Positions 1 to 12,900 of a DNA stretch of 64,000 nucleotides are shown here, in pieces; the first letter of the stretch is position 1, and every line of letters starts with the position of its first letter. The notes under the pieces are model-generated. The model was given only the letters and a program-made list of their open reading frames with translations. It was not told the DNA's origin and did no database searches. The translations under genes and the position numbers were made by a program. This DNA comes from Straminergon stramineum (taxonomy: Eukaryota > Streptophyta > Bryopsida > Hypnales > Calliergonaceae): assembly GCA_963920665.1 (NCBI GenBank), contig OY987272.1, positions 377,001 through 441,000 on the forward strand. The letters are read 5' to 3'.

Positions 1-1515
1 AATCCTTAAGCTTGCATTGTCCTACAATACTAATAGGTTTTCTTCTAATTATGTAACATGAATTACTTGTTGTGGCTTCCAAACTTTTTCATTTTCCTAA
101 GGTGTGTATTTGATGATCTAGAATAAAAATTAAGGCATTATCGATTTCTACATAAATAGAAAAATTCATCCATGGTATTGGGTATTAACCATATACAATC
201 ATAGATGAAACAAAAACCACAAGAATCAATTTTTAGAAAAATAAAATCCCCCCCTACTCTATGCTACCTACTTTCACAACAGTATTGTCGCTCTCTACTC
301 TCTGTTGTCATAGAGCCAGAGTCAAAGTGAGGCAAGGATGGATGTATCATGAAGTCCATTTCTTGAGAAAGGGGATTATAATTGTTTGTATCCAAGGTTA
401 TAATTATATTAGTTGATTATTTTTGTTTACCAATCTAGCCAAATGTATAATTTGGTCAATATCTAGTCTATTTCCTATCCATTGATGGGAGTAAGGGGAC
501 CCAAGCAAATCAAAGTTTTTTTCTCGAGTGTGCAAAATAAAATTTGTGGAATTGGGTTGGGTCTGTTAATGGCAATGAGAAGTAGGAATGTGTTAGTTGA
601 AAGTAGTTTGTCATGTGTTGTAGGATTTGATCAAGAAGGGAGTATTGGTAGTCGGACTACAAAGTTTTATTGTTAGTCTTCTTGTATTTGTAGTTTTAGA
701 TAGAGCCAATGAGTTTTCAGTTTCAAATGGTTGTATGGTTGTTTGAGTGGTATGTAGTATTGTGTATGTTGGTTATATTGTTGCCATAACCATTCAAACC
801 TATTTTTAGTGATAGAGGTTAAAAATTGCCCAAATGTGTCATATATGTGTACTTACTGGTTTTTGATGTGGATCAGTGTTGAGTATTTTGTGTGGATGTT
901 TGTATCTAGATTACATTCATTTAGTGATAATTATATAAAGAGGAGGGCAAGTGATGATTTGATGTGGGCATGTAGCTAGTGTCTTTGAGTTTTGGTTTGT
1001 AGAAATAAATATTCAAATATGTAAATATATGTTGGTTTTGTTATTGTTTATAATATTGATGTAAGAGGTGTAGATTATGGTTTGAGACTTTCTAATTTAT
1101 ATCAAGAAATAGTTGTTTTGGATTGAGCCACTTCAAATGGGTCGAGTTACTGGATTGTTGCCATTCACAGTTGTATTTGGTTGACTTTTTAATGTTTTGA
1201 AAATGAATTGGGTGATTAATCTCATTGTTGTGTAATTGTTGAGGTGGTTTTTGGTTATGAAATGGGAGGAGGTTAGGTTGTTGGAGGTGTGATTTTGTCA
1301 GTAGGATTGGATTTTTTTGAGAATGGGGGTGATAAATTGTGGATATAAAACAAAGTTAGGTTTGTAATGTGTATATACAAGGGTGTAAGCAATTTGGTGG
1401 GGTACTTGGGATTGTACCAAATAATTGGAAAGCTATGTATAGAATTTTTTTAACTCATGGAGTGAAAATTCTTGCAAATTAACCGAGACTAAGGATCACC
1501 TTAGCTTTGATATCC
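1..1515. other. AT-rich intergenic DNA, no gene seen
   Basis: I see no open frame with a recognisable domain and no paired inverted repeat in this stretch. The base composition is AT-rich with T-rich runs on the + strand. The short frame near 482-676 has no features of a real protein. Confidence 0.5.
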
Positions 1516-1618
1516 TTACATACTACTATCTAGAAAGTCTCTCAAGAAGTTTCTTCTATTTAGAAAAACTCCTCATGAAACTTCATCTATCTAAGAAGCT
1601 CTTGAAGAAGCTACCTCT
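1516..1618. repeat. Left part of a degenerate short-unit repeat array
   Basis: Repeated variants of 'aagaagctt/aagaagctc' separated by 'tctatctaag' or 'tctatttag' occur here. The same units resume at 2782, after the CACTA-like element, so this is one array split by an insertion. Confidence 0.6.
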
Positions 1619-2781
1619 CATTACTAGAAAAAACAATGCTTGAACCAACATGATAATCAACTCATATATATTGGTTAGAACAATTGATTAGGACATTTTC
1701 GTTTGGACAATAATCAACACATCTATGTTGATTTTTGTTGGTTCAATTGGTCAAATTATTATTATTAAAAAATTTACCACATAGGATGCTACATTGGTAA
1801 GACCAACCACACAAGCATTGCCATGTCTGCAAACTTGCCTTGTAAGTAGGGCTGCCACATCCACACATACCACACCCATAGGGCACATTGATCCTAAACA
1901 ATTAATTAAATATTTCAAAGATGAAATCCTTTACAATTAAATTCTAAAAAGTTTTATATTATCTTCAAATCAATTAAATATACTTGGCAAATGAACCTAG
2001 ATTGTTACTTACCTTCTTGTTATAAAAAGGAAGAAGACAAGCAATTCATACAAGTTGGGTGGTAGGAGGTACAATAACCCATGTGGGATATGTGCCACTA
2101 ATCATAGTGTTGAGAGAGAGAAGACAATTTTTTTATACAAGTGGGGTAGTAGGAGTTAGAACAAACCATATGGGATATGTTTGATTAGGATGAGTACGAG
2201 CTCAACCACCCATAGTTAAGTCAAAACTAGTATACATACTCTAAATAGAATTTCAAACCTCATTTAGGTAAAGTAGAATGATATATTTCAAAAAACCTTG
2301 AACTAATAAAAGGTCTGAATTCAAACCAAATATCATCTCCAAAAATTCATAGACATTTTAAGCCTCGAATCAGAAGTTATAGAAAATTTTCAGAAAGAAA
2401 GTCTTAAGTTGTCAAAAAGAAAGTCTTTTCCAACCCCTCTCTAAAGTTTGCCCATAATTTTTTATTGGAGATTTGAAATGTCAAAAGTATTTTGGAAGAT
2501 GAAATTTGGTATGATTTCCCACCTTTTTATAGTTCAAAGTTTAAAAAAAAAATTATTTTAGTATCCCAAAATGACGTTTGAAATTCTACTTAGAGTATGT
2601 TTAATGGATTGCCGAATCAACTAAGCAAATTTTGGTTTTGGTCACAATCAACACATTTATGTTGATTTCTACTTTGTCAAGAAATGCAACAACTAGATCA
2701 ACACACAAAATTTTGTTTTTTTCTACAATCAATACAAATCATTTCATCTTGTGTTGACTTGGGCCTCCTTTTCTAGTAGTG
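1619..2781. mobile_element. Non-autonomous CACTA-type (En/Spm-like) element, 1163 bp
   Basis: The left end reads CATTACTAGAAAAAAC (one change from CACTACTAG) and the right end reads TTTTCTAGTAGTG. These are inverted copies of the CACTA-superfamily terminus. The element is flanked by a perfect 3-bp duplication TCT (1616-1618 and 2782-2784), which is the size expected for this superfamily. The flanking DNA on both sides is the same short-unit repeat array, which supports an insertion. There is no transposase frame inside, so it is non-autonomous. The interior carries a smaller inverted-repeat unit at 2234-2600. Confidence 0.8.
2234..2600. mobile_element. Inverted-repeat unit (about 370 bp) nested in the CACTA element
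   Basis: The left side ACATACTCTAAATAGAATTT and the right side, read on the minus strand (ACATACTCTAAGTAGAATTT), are near-identical for over 30 bp. This looks like a small MITE. No target duplication is certain, so the superfamily is unassigned. Confidence 0.55.
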
Positions 2782-2985
2782 TCTATTTAGGAAGTTATTC
2801 AAGAAGCTTCCTATTACTTATAGATTCTTTTTTATATCTAGAGAGCCTTTCAAGAGGCTTCTTGCTACTAATAGATTCTTTTGTATATCGGAAAAAATTC
2901 TCAAGAAGTTTTTGTTTAGGAAGCTCTTCAAGAGGCTTGCACTATCTAAGAAGCACATCAAGAAGATTTCTAATATTTTTAGAAG
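2782..2985. repeat. Right part of the degenerate short-unit repeat array
   Basis: Units containing 'tcaagaagcttc' or 'tcaagaggcttc' with 'ctattactaatagattctt' spacers repeat four or five times. An open frame over it encodes a repetitive Ser/Leu/Tyr-rich peptide, which is a by-product of the repeat and not a likely gene. Confidence 0.65.
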
Positions 2986-2999
2986 GTTCTAAGGTATAT

Positions 3000-5404
3000 A
3001 TCCATGACACAAGGTCAAAATTTTTAGAAGAAAATGTTAAATGGAAACTAGGATTATACAATTTTATGTTCTTTACATCACTTTGGATTCTTTTGTGAAG
3101 AGACAAGCATGCACTCATCATTACCAACAGAGAGGGTGGAAGCAATAGTTCAAAAAAGAATAAGCTAACTTTAAAAAACATTAAAGTGCATCTCTCAAAC
3201 TCTTTGTTGGCATTGACATGGCCCTTAAGGAGGCTAGGAAAAATAGAACCCAAACACTATTTTCTTCGTCTCTCTAAGTCTTCAAGATCTATTAGAATTG
3301 AAAAGAGCTTATTGAATGACCACAAATTTTTGCTTAGACATAGCATTGAGTAATTTGCTATGGAAATTTGTGATTAATCCACTTTTTAGTTTTCATAAAG
3401 TTCAAAGTAAGAAAATCCTCCTATATGTTTCAATTACTTTGGTTATATTGGATGAATGATTAGTCTAATTGGTCAAAGTGGACATTGTAGTGTAGCTCAA
3501 AATGGTTGCCGCAATTAGTAAGTTTTAGATTTTGAGACTTTACATCTCTGAAAATAGTTTATTGAATATAGAGACAAGCATCCACTTAACAGTCATACAT
3601 ATTGTCATAATTGTTAGATGTTGGTCATTGAATTGCACTTTTTGTCACCATATGACTTTTTTTTTGAAGTAAATGACATTGTTTTAACATACTTATTTTT
3701 GTATTAATTAGTCAAAAGTCCCAATTAATCTATCATAATTTTTTTTCCAATTGTTGTATCTATGTTTGTGTCAATAGTGCTAAGATTTGGCCTAAACTGG
3801 CTATGGCAACCTCACAAGGAGGTGCTAATTTATTCACATCTATTTGTAGTAGCATACTTGCCCTCTATAGAATGATCCTATTGACACCAATGAATCTAAT
3901 GGGGATGTTGAATTTTGTTAGGATGGAGGTCTACTCTGCCCAAAGGCTTACATGATAGATATGAGTTTGTCATTTTTGTAATGTTTATTGTCATGTGCTC
4001 TTCCAATTTTGTAAGTTTGGGGATTTTCAAATGCTTCATGTACACTTGAATCAAATTTTTCTTTGAATGATTTCTATGATTATAGATTTTCTCTTAACAT
4101 GATTGAGGGAAATATTTCATTGAATTTGTCTCTAATATCGCTCAAAGTTTCCTTCAATGGTTCACTTTGTTGGTAGTGACAAGGTCTCCTTGAGAAGTGT
4201 AGTTCTAATATGAAGGCTAGTGAGACAGAAAAGTCTTATTTTGTTAGTATCAACAAGGTAATCCACTGAGTTTCAATATTTAATGTGGATTCTCAAGCAT
4301 ATAAAACCTTGAATTTAAGGGACTCTTCATACTATGTCTATCCAAGTCGAGAGGTTGTGGGATTGAGTGGCTAGACTTTGGAGAGAGTTTAAGGAAATGG
4401 ACAATAAATAGGCCCCCTAAAATAGGAATTGCGGCATTTGGCTAGTCATTGTGTGAAGCTTCCAAAGGCCAAGCCCAAAGTCCAAACCTATACCATTTGT
4501 TCAATTTCTAAGTATCATTTTTTCTCCATATTAATCCATCCAATTTAAGAAAAATTCCATAAAACCTTATCCCACGTGTCAATTTTTTCAAGCAAAAGAG
4601 AAAAAAAAACATTATATATGAGTCAAAACTGCTCTAAAAAAACAACCACATCACATGCTTTCATCATCAGACAAGGAATATGAAGGGTATAAATGAAATA
4701 AGAAGGTATACTTGATCATTCAGGGGAAGTAGGTTTATTGAATGCAAAGACTCCCCATTGTAATGGCAACAAATAACAAATATCAAAGGCTTTGAGAGAA
4801 TTCTACCATTGCAAAATAGTCCTTCTAGTCCATTCTACCAATTGAGATCTTGTTAGTTTTGGATTTTTTTTAAAATTCAATAGATCTTCAACTGGAGTTT
4901 GGATTTCTATTTTCATCCGACCCAAACTTTGATAGCTTGTCACCATGTCAGTATTTGGATGCCATGTAGATTTCCATGAAAGCAAGGGACTTTGGAATAT
5001 GCCTCCTTGTGTGAAGGATCGAGAGGTTGAAATCTTGGATTTCTGAAAGATGATTGGTTAAAATTGATGGATTCTCGACCTTGTGTTGTAATGTGAAGTG
5101 GCCCTTGTAATGGTGCTTAGTGAATTTGTCATCCACCTTCTATTGTTTAACATTTACATTCCTCATTTTCTAAAGATATTTTCATATGTATTAAATCATT
5201 TGTCCTATAATTAAAGATGATTTTTAAGAGATCAAATAGTTTGTTTCTTCTTCTTCTCCTACAACCTAAAGATGTTGTCAACACTAGCAAGATGCATGTA
5301 AAAAAAACAAGAATAAAAAACTAAAATATAATTCTTTTCGATTTAAAAATGATGTGGTTGTGGAGGATCAAGTGGTTTGTCTCTCCTCCTAAAGCCCAAA
5401 GATG
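3000..5404. other. AT-rich intergenic DNA, no gene recognised
   Basis: Only short frames are present (for example minus-strand frames at 4803-5136), and I recognise no domain in them. Two similar stretches containing 'aaagatgttg' near 5270 and 5398 look like a local duplication. Confidence 0.45.
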
Positions 5405-5510
5405 TTGGTGCCGAAAAGGTTGTCTTGTGGAATATAAAGAAATATTATAAAGAAATATAAATAAAGAAATATTTTAGTTTTTACCCTAAAGACAACCTTG
5501 TCAGTGCCAG
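5405..5510. repeat. Short inverted repeat, possible MITE hairpin of 106 bp
   Basis: TTGGTGCCGAAAAGGTTGTC on the left pairs with the minus-strand reading CTGGCACTGACAAGGTTGTC on the right (about 16 of 20 match). The loop between them is AT-rich. This would form a hairpin. No target duplication is seen. Confidence 0.5.
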
Positions 5511-8399
5511 CTAGGCTAATGCAAAGGTGAATTATTTAGCTTTTAAATGAATAATAATATATTATTATTATTATTTAATATAAAATTGCTTCTTGAGGCT
5601 CTATAATGGTACTATTGAGGCCCTTAATAGAGGTCTTTTAAGAGACTATGAAGAAATGAAAATACCAATAATAAGAAAGATGGAAACATCAATAATCAAC
5701 TTCTTGGTCAATGTTGATATAGAAGTTGAAACTTTAAGAAATTTATGGAAAATTTATTCCCTAAAATAAAAATATAAAAAAAATTGTGTGCAAAAAACCT
5801 TTCCTTACAACTTCAAAAAGCCCATTTGGTGATAACATGAGGTTGGCAAGGCTACAACCTTTAGTTAACATGTCCCTAGTAACTATTGATAAAAGCATCA
5901 AACATCAAGTCAAACTTCAAAGTCTCCACATATATTGTGAGTACTGAAGGGTTACTTACTAATTAATATTGTAGTCCTACATAATTCACTCTGAAACTGT
6001 CATCCTTTGAATAGATGGTGAATATTATTTTTTATGTTTTCATTATGCGATGATGAATGTGAAATTTTGACAAATTTTCACTTGTAATGAGTCTTACATT
6101 GCAATTTAGTAAAGACTCTGTGTACATTGTTTGATGAAGAAGTATTTGACAATGTTTTAGAAGATTTCACTTATATTGTTGGCCAATTTCTTATTTCTAA
6201 AGATGAAGATAGGCAATGGCTTTTTTTAGTCCATTAAGCAATTTCAAAAAGAAGAATACCGGGAAAAACACTATAATCCCAACTCCAAGGATATATAGCA
6301 ATGATGGATAATTATTAAAGATAGGACGGATGCAATTTTCTTTTGCAAAGACAACATTGAATGTGGCTTCAAAGGCATAAGACAAAAATGAATTCTCTTA
6401 TGACAAGATGTCTTCAACATTTGGCATGTGAAGATTGGATTTAATCTCTTTCAAGAAGAGATTTTTGAATTGGAAAGTGTTTTATCCATCTATCATAATG
6501 TGTAAATAGATATCTAAGATGGGATCTTTGTTGGTGAGGCAACTATAATCAAGGTTGAAACTTCTCTTCAAATCCTATTCCATGGTTAGTGGATAAACTG
6601 ATTTCAATATGAGGTAGGCAAAATGATCCCTACAAATTAAAAACCTTCACAATCTAACAAACTAACAATTGTGCATTTGCAATTATCTTTAATGGTTGTC
6701 CTTGAAAGATTATAATGGTACCTCATATAATTTTGGTTTCATTATTAATCTCATTCCGGTATGGCATTTTTTAATGCTTTCAACTTTAAATGGATGGAGA
6801 CCAATTAGGGGGGGGGAGTGATATTTTGTTCAAAGCAATGTAACTTTTTGAATAGACCATATATTCTTCCATTTTAAGTAGATGAAATTATTGAATTATT
6901 ACAAACACTTAGGAACATCAACTTTTTTAGATGAATGTACACTTTTTAGATGAATAAGTTAAACTTTACCTTCATTTCTTATGTTTCACCCTTTTACCTA
7001 GGTATAAACAACTACATCAATCCAACAAAGATCACTTCCTACATTGCCCAAAATAAAAAAATCCCTCATTGAGACTAATTCTATGGGCAAGTAAGGCCAA
7101 TGGAAAAATTATAACCATTTTACTTCATTATTTTATCATATACAACCTAAAACTTTGTAGTAAATATCTTCATCCATGCCACTAGTTTGAACTTTAATGA
7201 AGTGAATTACATTATTCGAGGATAGGATTTTTAAGTCACCTAATTTTGAATTAGATTCAATAGGTATAGAGGGATTTCTATATGTATACCTCTATTATCG
7301 ATAATTGAAATTATAGTTAGGCAACATGGGCCATAGCCTCCAATTTCATTTTGTTTTTGTTAGATTTCAAAAAAATTGTTTTATGTCATATTTTCAATTT
7401 GAATGGATGGAGTGTATTAGATATTTTGATATTTTGCATTAATAATTTTTTACTCATTTTGAATTGAATATTTTGGACAATATTCTATAAGAACAATGTT
7501 CTATTGGTAAAATAGTGTCATGTTTGAATATTATATATTCTATGATGTCATCATTTCATCTAAATTAGGTACAAAACCCTCATATAACCAATAAAAAGTA
7601 CTTAATGCACTCAAGGAAGCATGAAAAGGATGAAAGTTATGCTAAATTGGATGTAGAATAGCTAGCTTTATGAGGTCCATGGACAATAAATAGATAAATG
7701 AAGCCATAGATGAATGTACAGGGATTCTAAGAGCTAAATGAACAAAGATGTCTATCCAACTTCCAAGCAAAGTAGTCTAATAAGCATTACAAAGTATGTT
7801 GCAATTCACCAATTGGCTCCTATTACCTCATTTAGACCTACAATTTTCCATTATTATAGGCCTCTTGGTATTCCACAATAATAGATCAAAAAAATAATTC
7901 CTCCAAAATTGATTAAATATTTTTCATCCATTCAATTTTCAGATTTTCTATAAAAATTTGTGCTCAAAGTTTGTTTTTTTCTGCTCCTTGTTCCCTGTTC
8001 CTATACTAGCATCATTAACTGCATCACAAGCATGGAATGTACATGACCATCACATTGAAACAAAACACCTTTCAAATAATCAAATGCATTACAAATACTT
8101 TGTGTATATTACTACAAAACACCTTTTAGTGATAAAATTTTACTAGCTAACACTCAACAATTGACTCAAGAACTACAAGTGCCTAAACTATACTTAGAAA
8201 TTCATCTAAAAACACCACCCAATATAATAGTCAACAAAAAACAATAAATGGCACAAACAACAACTCCATCACAATAACTTGTGCATATACACTTTCAAAA
8301 CTTACCACCTCTATCCAACTAAAATAGTACCTAAACACTAAATTATCCACCCCATACATTTATTATACAAACAACTTGTTTATACTACCAAGAGAAGAA
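5511..8399. other. AT-rich intergenic DNA, no gene recognised
   Basis: I see an ATT-rich run near 5550-5580 and a G run near 6810. Nothing else stands out. Short frames here have no recognisable motif. The last few hundred bases could be the decayed upstream part of the LINE fragment that follows, but I could not establish that. Confidence 0.4.
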
Positions 8400-9330
8400 C
8401 TTTGTAGCTCTAATATGCAACTCCCTTGAACCATAGGATATGACATTTACAATCCAATAGACAAAATAGAACTCTTAGCCAAGCTCCTAAGGCTACAAAA
8501 CATCTTATATGTAGAAATCACAATGATCTATACATTCCTACTCTATCTACATACAAGTAATCCTAACAAATTAGTTAATATTTTCATAGATAGCCTCAAT
8601 TCCATTTAGTACCTCATGAACACATGCATCAACCATCCAAACAAAAACATCCTCAACTCTATAACTCAACTATTGTAGTCTTGTACATTTCCTCTTAAGT
8701 GTGCTACCAAATGTTTGTGCCTACACAAACATAATAACATACAAGGAAATGAAAAAGCAGATAAGTTTGCTAGTACAAAAACATTCAAGATGCACTATCT
8801 TCTAAAGCATGACATGCCCATCAAATCTTCTACATTGTCCACAAAGATGATTGGACCTTTCCATAATATACAATACATAAAAGGCCTAATTTTCTTTTGT
8901 AATACCTACATCTCAAATCTAAAAGTTCCCTCTAAGGCATTATTTGGACAACAATTCCCAAGCATAAAAAAATGAACAAATATTTCAAACATTGATAGCT
9001 CTTTATCAAATAATTTCATGACCAATCCCTCCATTTTAGATGCTCCAAATCAACTATCTTCTCAAATTCTAGTATAGGCAATATATGAGTCAAGCCTACA
9101 AATACCTATTCTAGATGACACAATATTCATCCCTTCATGTACACTATGCAATTTACAACAAATGGACACATAGATACACATTCTCTTAGGTTGCATCCAT
9201 CCAACCTCTAAGCCCTTTGTATACAATGACATAATAAAGTAGTATATGAACTCAAAAAAATGATACTATCACATACAACTCTAGATGCTTCATAATCATG
9301 AATGTAAGACATTTCAATGAAAAAACCCAC
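8400..9330 (+). pseudogene. Dead LINE (non-LTR retrotransposon) fragment: RNase H plus C-terminal Cys/His motif
   Basis: The + strand translation, read across stops, carries the end of an RNase H domain of the LINE ORF2 type. It shows FIDSLNSI (the Asp-Ser strand) near 8582-8605 and then HNNIQGNEKADKFA at about 8727-8768, the conserved H-x-G-N-E-x-A-D-x-L-A block. About 370 bp further on, SCTLCNLQQMDT, a stop and IHILLGC (9138-9200) give a C-x2-C...H-x4-C motif of the kind found at the C-terminus of RNase H-containing LINE ORF2 proteins. Several in-frame stops interrupt it, and no reverse transcriptase domain was recognised upstream. It is therefore a truncated, dead 3' part. The exact clade (L1/Tx1/RTE-like) cannot be told without a search. 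Confidence 0.75.
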
Positions 9331-9751
9331 AACATACTATTCCACCATGTTTATATCCTTGTCAATACCCTAATCCCATGAATTGTACATGTGATGCCCA
9401 CTAACGCATTGATATGCTTTGCCTTTGAACAACGCCTTTCTAAAATGATCCTCCAACTACCACATGAGAACAACACAAAATTCAATTCATCAAATTGACA
9501 TAATTACAATGACAAATCCCCCTAGATGACGTGGTACATAAACTCAATAAATGCCATTCACTCATTACCAACACTCATAATCAAGGCTAGAATATACAAC
9601 CACCAATGGTAATCACTATAGATCTTTGTAGCACAACTCACATACCATCTATAGACTCACTTCACTAACACCTTGAAAATCCCCATTTTGTCTGTAAAAA
9701 ATACACTTTCTAACATTATTAGCATTGCCATCAAGTGCGCCACTTACACAC
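9331..9751. other. AT-rich DNA, possible LINE 3' tail
   Basis: A- and C-rich + strand sequence continues in the style of the preceding LINE fragment, but no clear poly(A) tract or target duplication marks an end. Confidence 0.3.
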
Positions 9752-9998
9752 TACTTCCTTTGTCCCACTAAAAACCTCCAAATTGAAAATAGTGCATGTA
9801 CCACTAAAACCACTCCATTTCTTGATTTTGATGGTCAATTGTTGATGGCAAGCAATGTGAAATTGTCGGAATTGATTGATTGGGAATTGATTTGAATTTC
9901 ACATCACTTGCTCAACAATCAAAATCAAGGAATATAATAGTTTAGTAGTACATACACTATGTCCGATTCAAAGTTTTTTAGTGGGACAAAGGGAATTA
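9752..9998. mobile_element. Stowaway-like (Tc1/mariner-type) MITE, almost fully palindromic, 247 bp
   Basis: The element is flanked by TA on both sides (9752-9753 and 9997-9998). The left arm begins CTTCCTTTGTCCCACTAAAA and the right arm, read on the minus strand, begins ATTCCCTTTGTCCCACTAAA. The match continues through most of each arm (for example GTGCATGTACCACTAAAA against GTGTATGTACTACTAAA, and CTTGATTTTGATGGT against CTTGATTTTGATTGT), so almost the whole unit folds as one long hairpin. The TA target and the CTCCCTCCGTCCC-like end are typical of Stowaway MITEs. It has no coding capacity. Confidence 0.85.
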
Positions 9999-12900
9999 AA
10001 TACAAATAGATGTTTGAAAACAATCAAGCACTTCTCAATGTACACAAATTATCCTAAACAAATAATGCTCTATGCATAGCTTTTACCTTTACCCTATATG
10101 CTCATCACACATCCTATTCCAACTCTAATGCATTACCCAACTCTCAACCTACTCCCCCTCCCTTCTCAAATTAAATTGGTTAGTTTAGAGTCTCCCTTCT
10201 TACGAAGATAGATATGCAATCAAGGTGTCACTTAGACCAACTTTTCAGAGCCCAACTGGGGACCTTTAACAAAGAGACTCTCCATGAACGCCAACTACTT
10301 AGAGTGGTTCAAGTTCTTTCTCTATATGGATATCTCTCTTTTTTCTTTTCTTTTTTGTAAACTCAAGTTCTAATTTTCCAGAACGCATTTGGTCTCCCCT
10401 CTTAATGTCTCTGCGGTGAATTCCTGAAGGAGCTTGCCCTGCATTGCTGGATTCTGAAGGGAAGTCAAAACATTGTTAAATGGAGATAGAAGACTTCTGA
10501 ATATGAAGTGAACATGAGCAGTTGGAGGTTTTGTAGTAGCAAGGAAGTCTATTGAGAATGAATGCTTCATGCTTTCAATCAATTGAATGTTGGGAAATGA
10601 TTAGATGTTTTGAAACGTAGTGAGAGGCCATGATGGTTCTTGTGTCTTTATGGAGGTCTGCTGGAGTCACTGGAAGAGCAACTCATTTTGGGGCCATTCT
10701 TGGGACAAGTTGTGTGAAACTATATTAGCTAGCTTTTGTTACTGATTTTGAACCATGAACTGCAGGGCTTTGAATCTCTGCCATGCTGTGGCCACATGAA
10801 GAGTGACAACATGTATGGTAGAACCGCCCATTACCAGCCAGAACCCATGGTCAAGACATAGGCAATGGGAAATTCAATAGAGAGAGGACTGACAGATAAT
10901 CATTAAATTTTCAGTTTCCAACCATCTTGTAGCCATTACTGTAATGACAGATATGCTTCGATTTGAGAGCTTAGTTAGTCTCTAGATGAGCAATGATGGA
11001 AGAATCTATATATTGGGGATGGGAGCAGGCCAACTTTTGGCTTCTAAAATTCATAACAATTTTATTTTGAAGAAAAAAATTACGAAACTTTGACAATGCC
11101 CATGATTTCTATCTGTCCACAGGGCTGTAAATTAAAATTGCCTTGAACAGCTCCGGAGCATGCACAGATTCCTTAAGTGGTTGGTCAAGGGCGGTTCTAC
11201 TATAACTTAATCGTAAACTCTCTTGACATGTGGCTGTCAGGCTTGTACTATTTTAATTTTTGCAATGGAACCCAGTTTCATTTGTTTCAAAAAAAAAAAT
11301 CTCTTGACATTCTTAATGGAGTTGACTATCTGACCAAGCACTTGGCATTTGAGATGTGACCCACATTCAACCAAGTTACAAAAATTCATTCAGAGTTCAT
11401 TCAGAGTTCATTGACAGAGTTGAAAATTGAAAACCAAAGTATTTCACCAGATAGTATTCATTTGTTTTTTCAGCAAATGGAAAACAGTGGGAACTTCACT
11501 TTGGGTTAAGAAACATGTAAGCTTACTAGGTGTGAATCAAAATCTTCAAATCTTACAAGATTTCCTTGGAAAATCTGTTTGAAAAAAATCTTCATCTACG
11601 AAGTGTTGATTTCCAAGTGGAACCTGCATCAACCAGTGGAATCGAAAAGCAATCAAGCACGTCTTTTACTGTCAGGACACTTGTGGCTGGCAGGTCCTAT
11701 ATTTTTACCTTTGCAATGAAATTCTGTTTCATTTGTGTAAAAAAACAAGCAATCAAGCACCTCAGAGAAGAGGCAAATTTACCCCTGCTCAGTGGTTTTT
11801 CTTTGGCAATTTGTTATCCAATTGCACCTAAATAGTAGGCCTACCACCAAGCCCTTAGAAAATAAATAGTAAAATTTTGGTTGAAATCACCAAATTGTAG
11901 ATGAAAACATAATTATGCATATGCGATATGTGCTAATGTGATATTTTCTATCCAATACATGGATGAATATTAAAATTTGGAGCACCACTATAACATCTAA
12001 AATCACCACTTTGGCACTTCACCAAAAATGAAAAAATAAAACAAAACTGCCCTTGCTTACCAATCCGTCTCCCTAACTGTGACTAACTTAATTATGCACC
12101 CAAAATTACATGCACTCCCAATGTTCCCATGTCCCAGTGTCCTATGTACAGATACAAATATGAAGTATAAATAGTGTACAAATATATGCATACATTGGTA
12201 CATGTACAAATCAATATGCCTCATTATCCCATAGCTTTTGCCTCATTAACCATATCATATACAAGGGATATTTTCTACAACTTTTATCAAGGTATAATCA
12301 AGTGGTCTTCAGGAGTTGGGAGGAGGCTGGGCATTGCAAACATATATTTGAACATAATCTAAAGGAAATTTCTTTTATTATTCATTAACAAGTCCAATAG
12401 ACAATTCTACCTCAGTACTCAAATATTGGTTTTCTAGCAAGTTCAATGGACAATTCTACCTCTTAGTAACTGATTTATACACTCTCACGTGTAGACTGAG
12501 TAAGTTAGTACATATTTGTTGTGTTTTACCTTATAGCCCTATAGGAATATGGATGATGGATGCAAAAGATAACTCTCAAAACCACTATTCTTTATTTGTC
12601 CTTGATTATACACTCCAATGTCAAATAGATTCTTGGCTGTTGGGCTTATAGAAATGCTCCACTCTTTTCGAAGTCAATTAGACAACATGTTATTCTACAA
12701 TATTCTCCTACTCAAACATAGAAGAGTTGAATTCAATATCTCAACATTATAACTCAGTTAATTTCTTTTGTAATCAATGTGACAATTTACCACCAACACA
12801 ATTCTTAACACCAGAAATACAAATTGAAATCAATTACACTCATTACAATACATTCATTCAACACAAATCAACTAGAATTAACCCCAAAAAGACCAAGGCA

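Noticed and set aside
2751..3098. Serine/leucine-rich frame of 115 codons
   Set aside because: A by-product of the short-unit repeat array, and its start lies inside the CACTA-type element.
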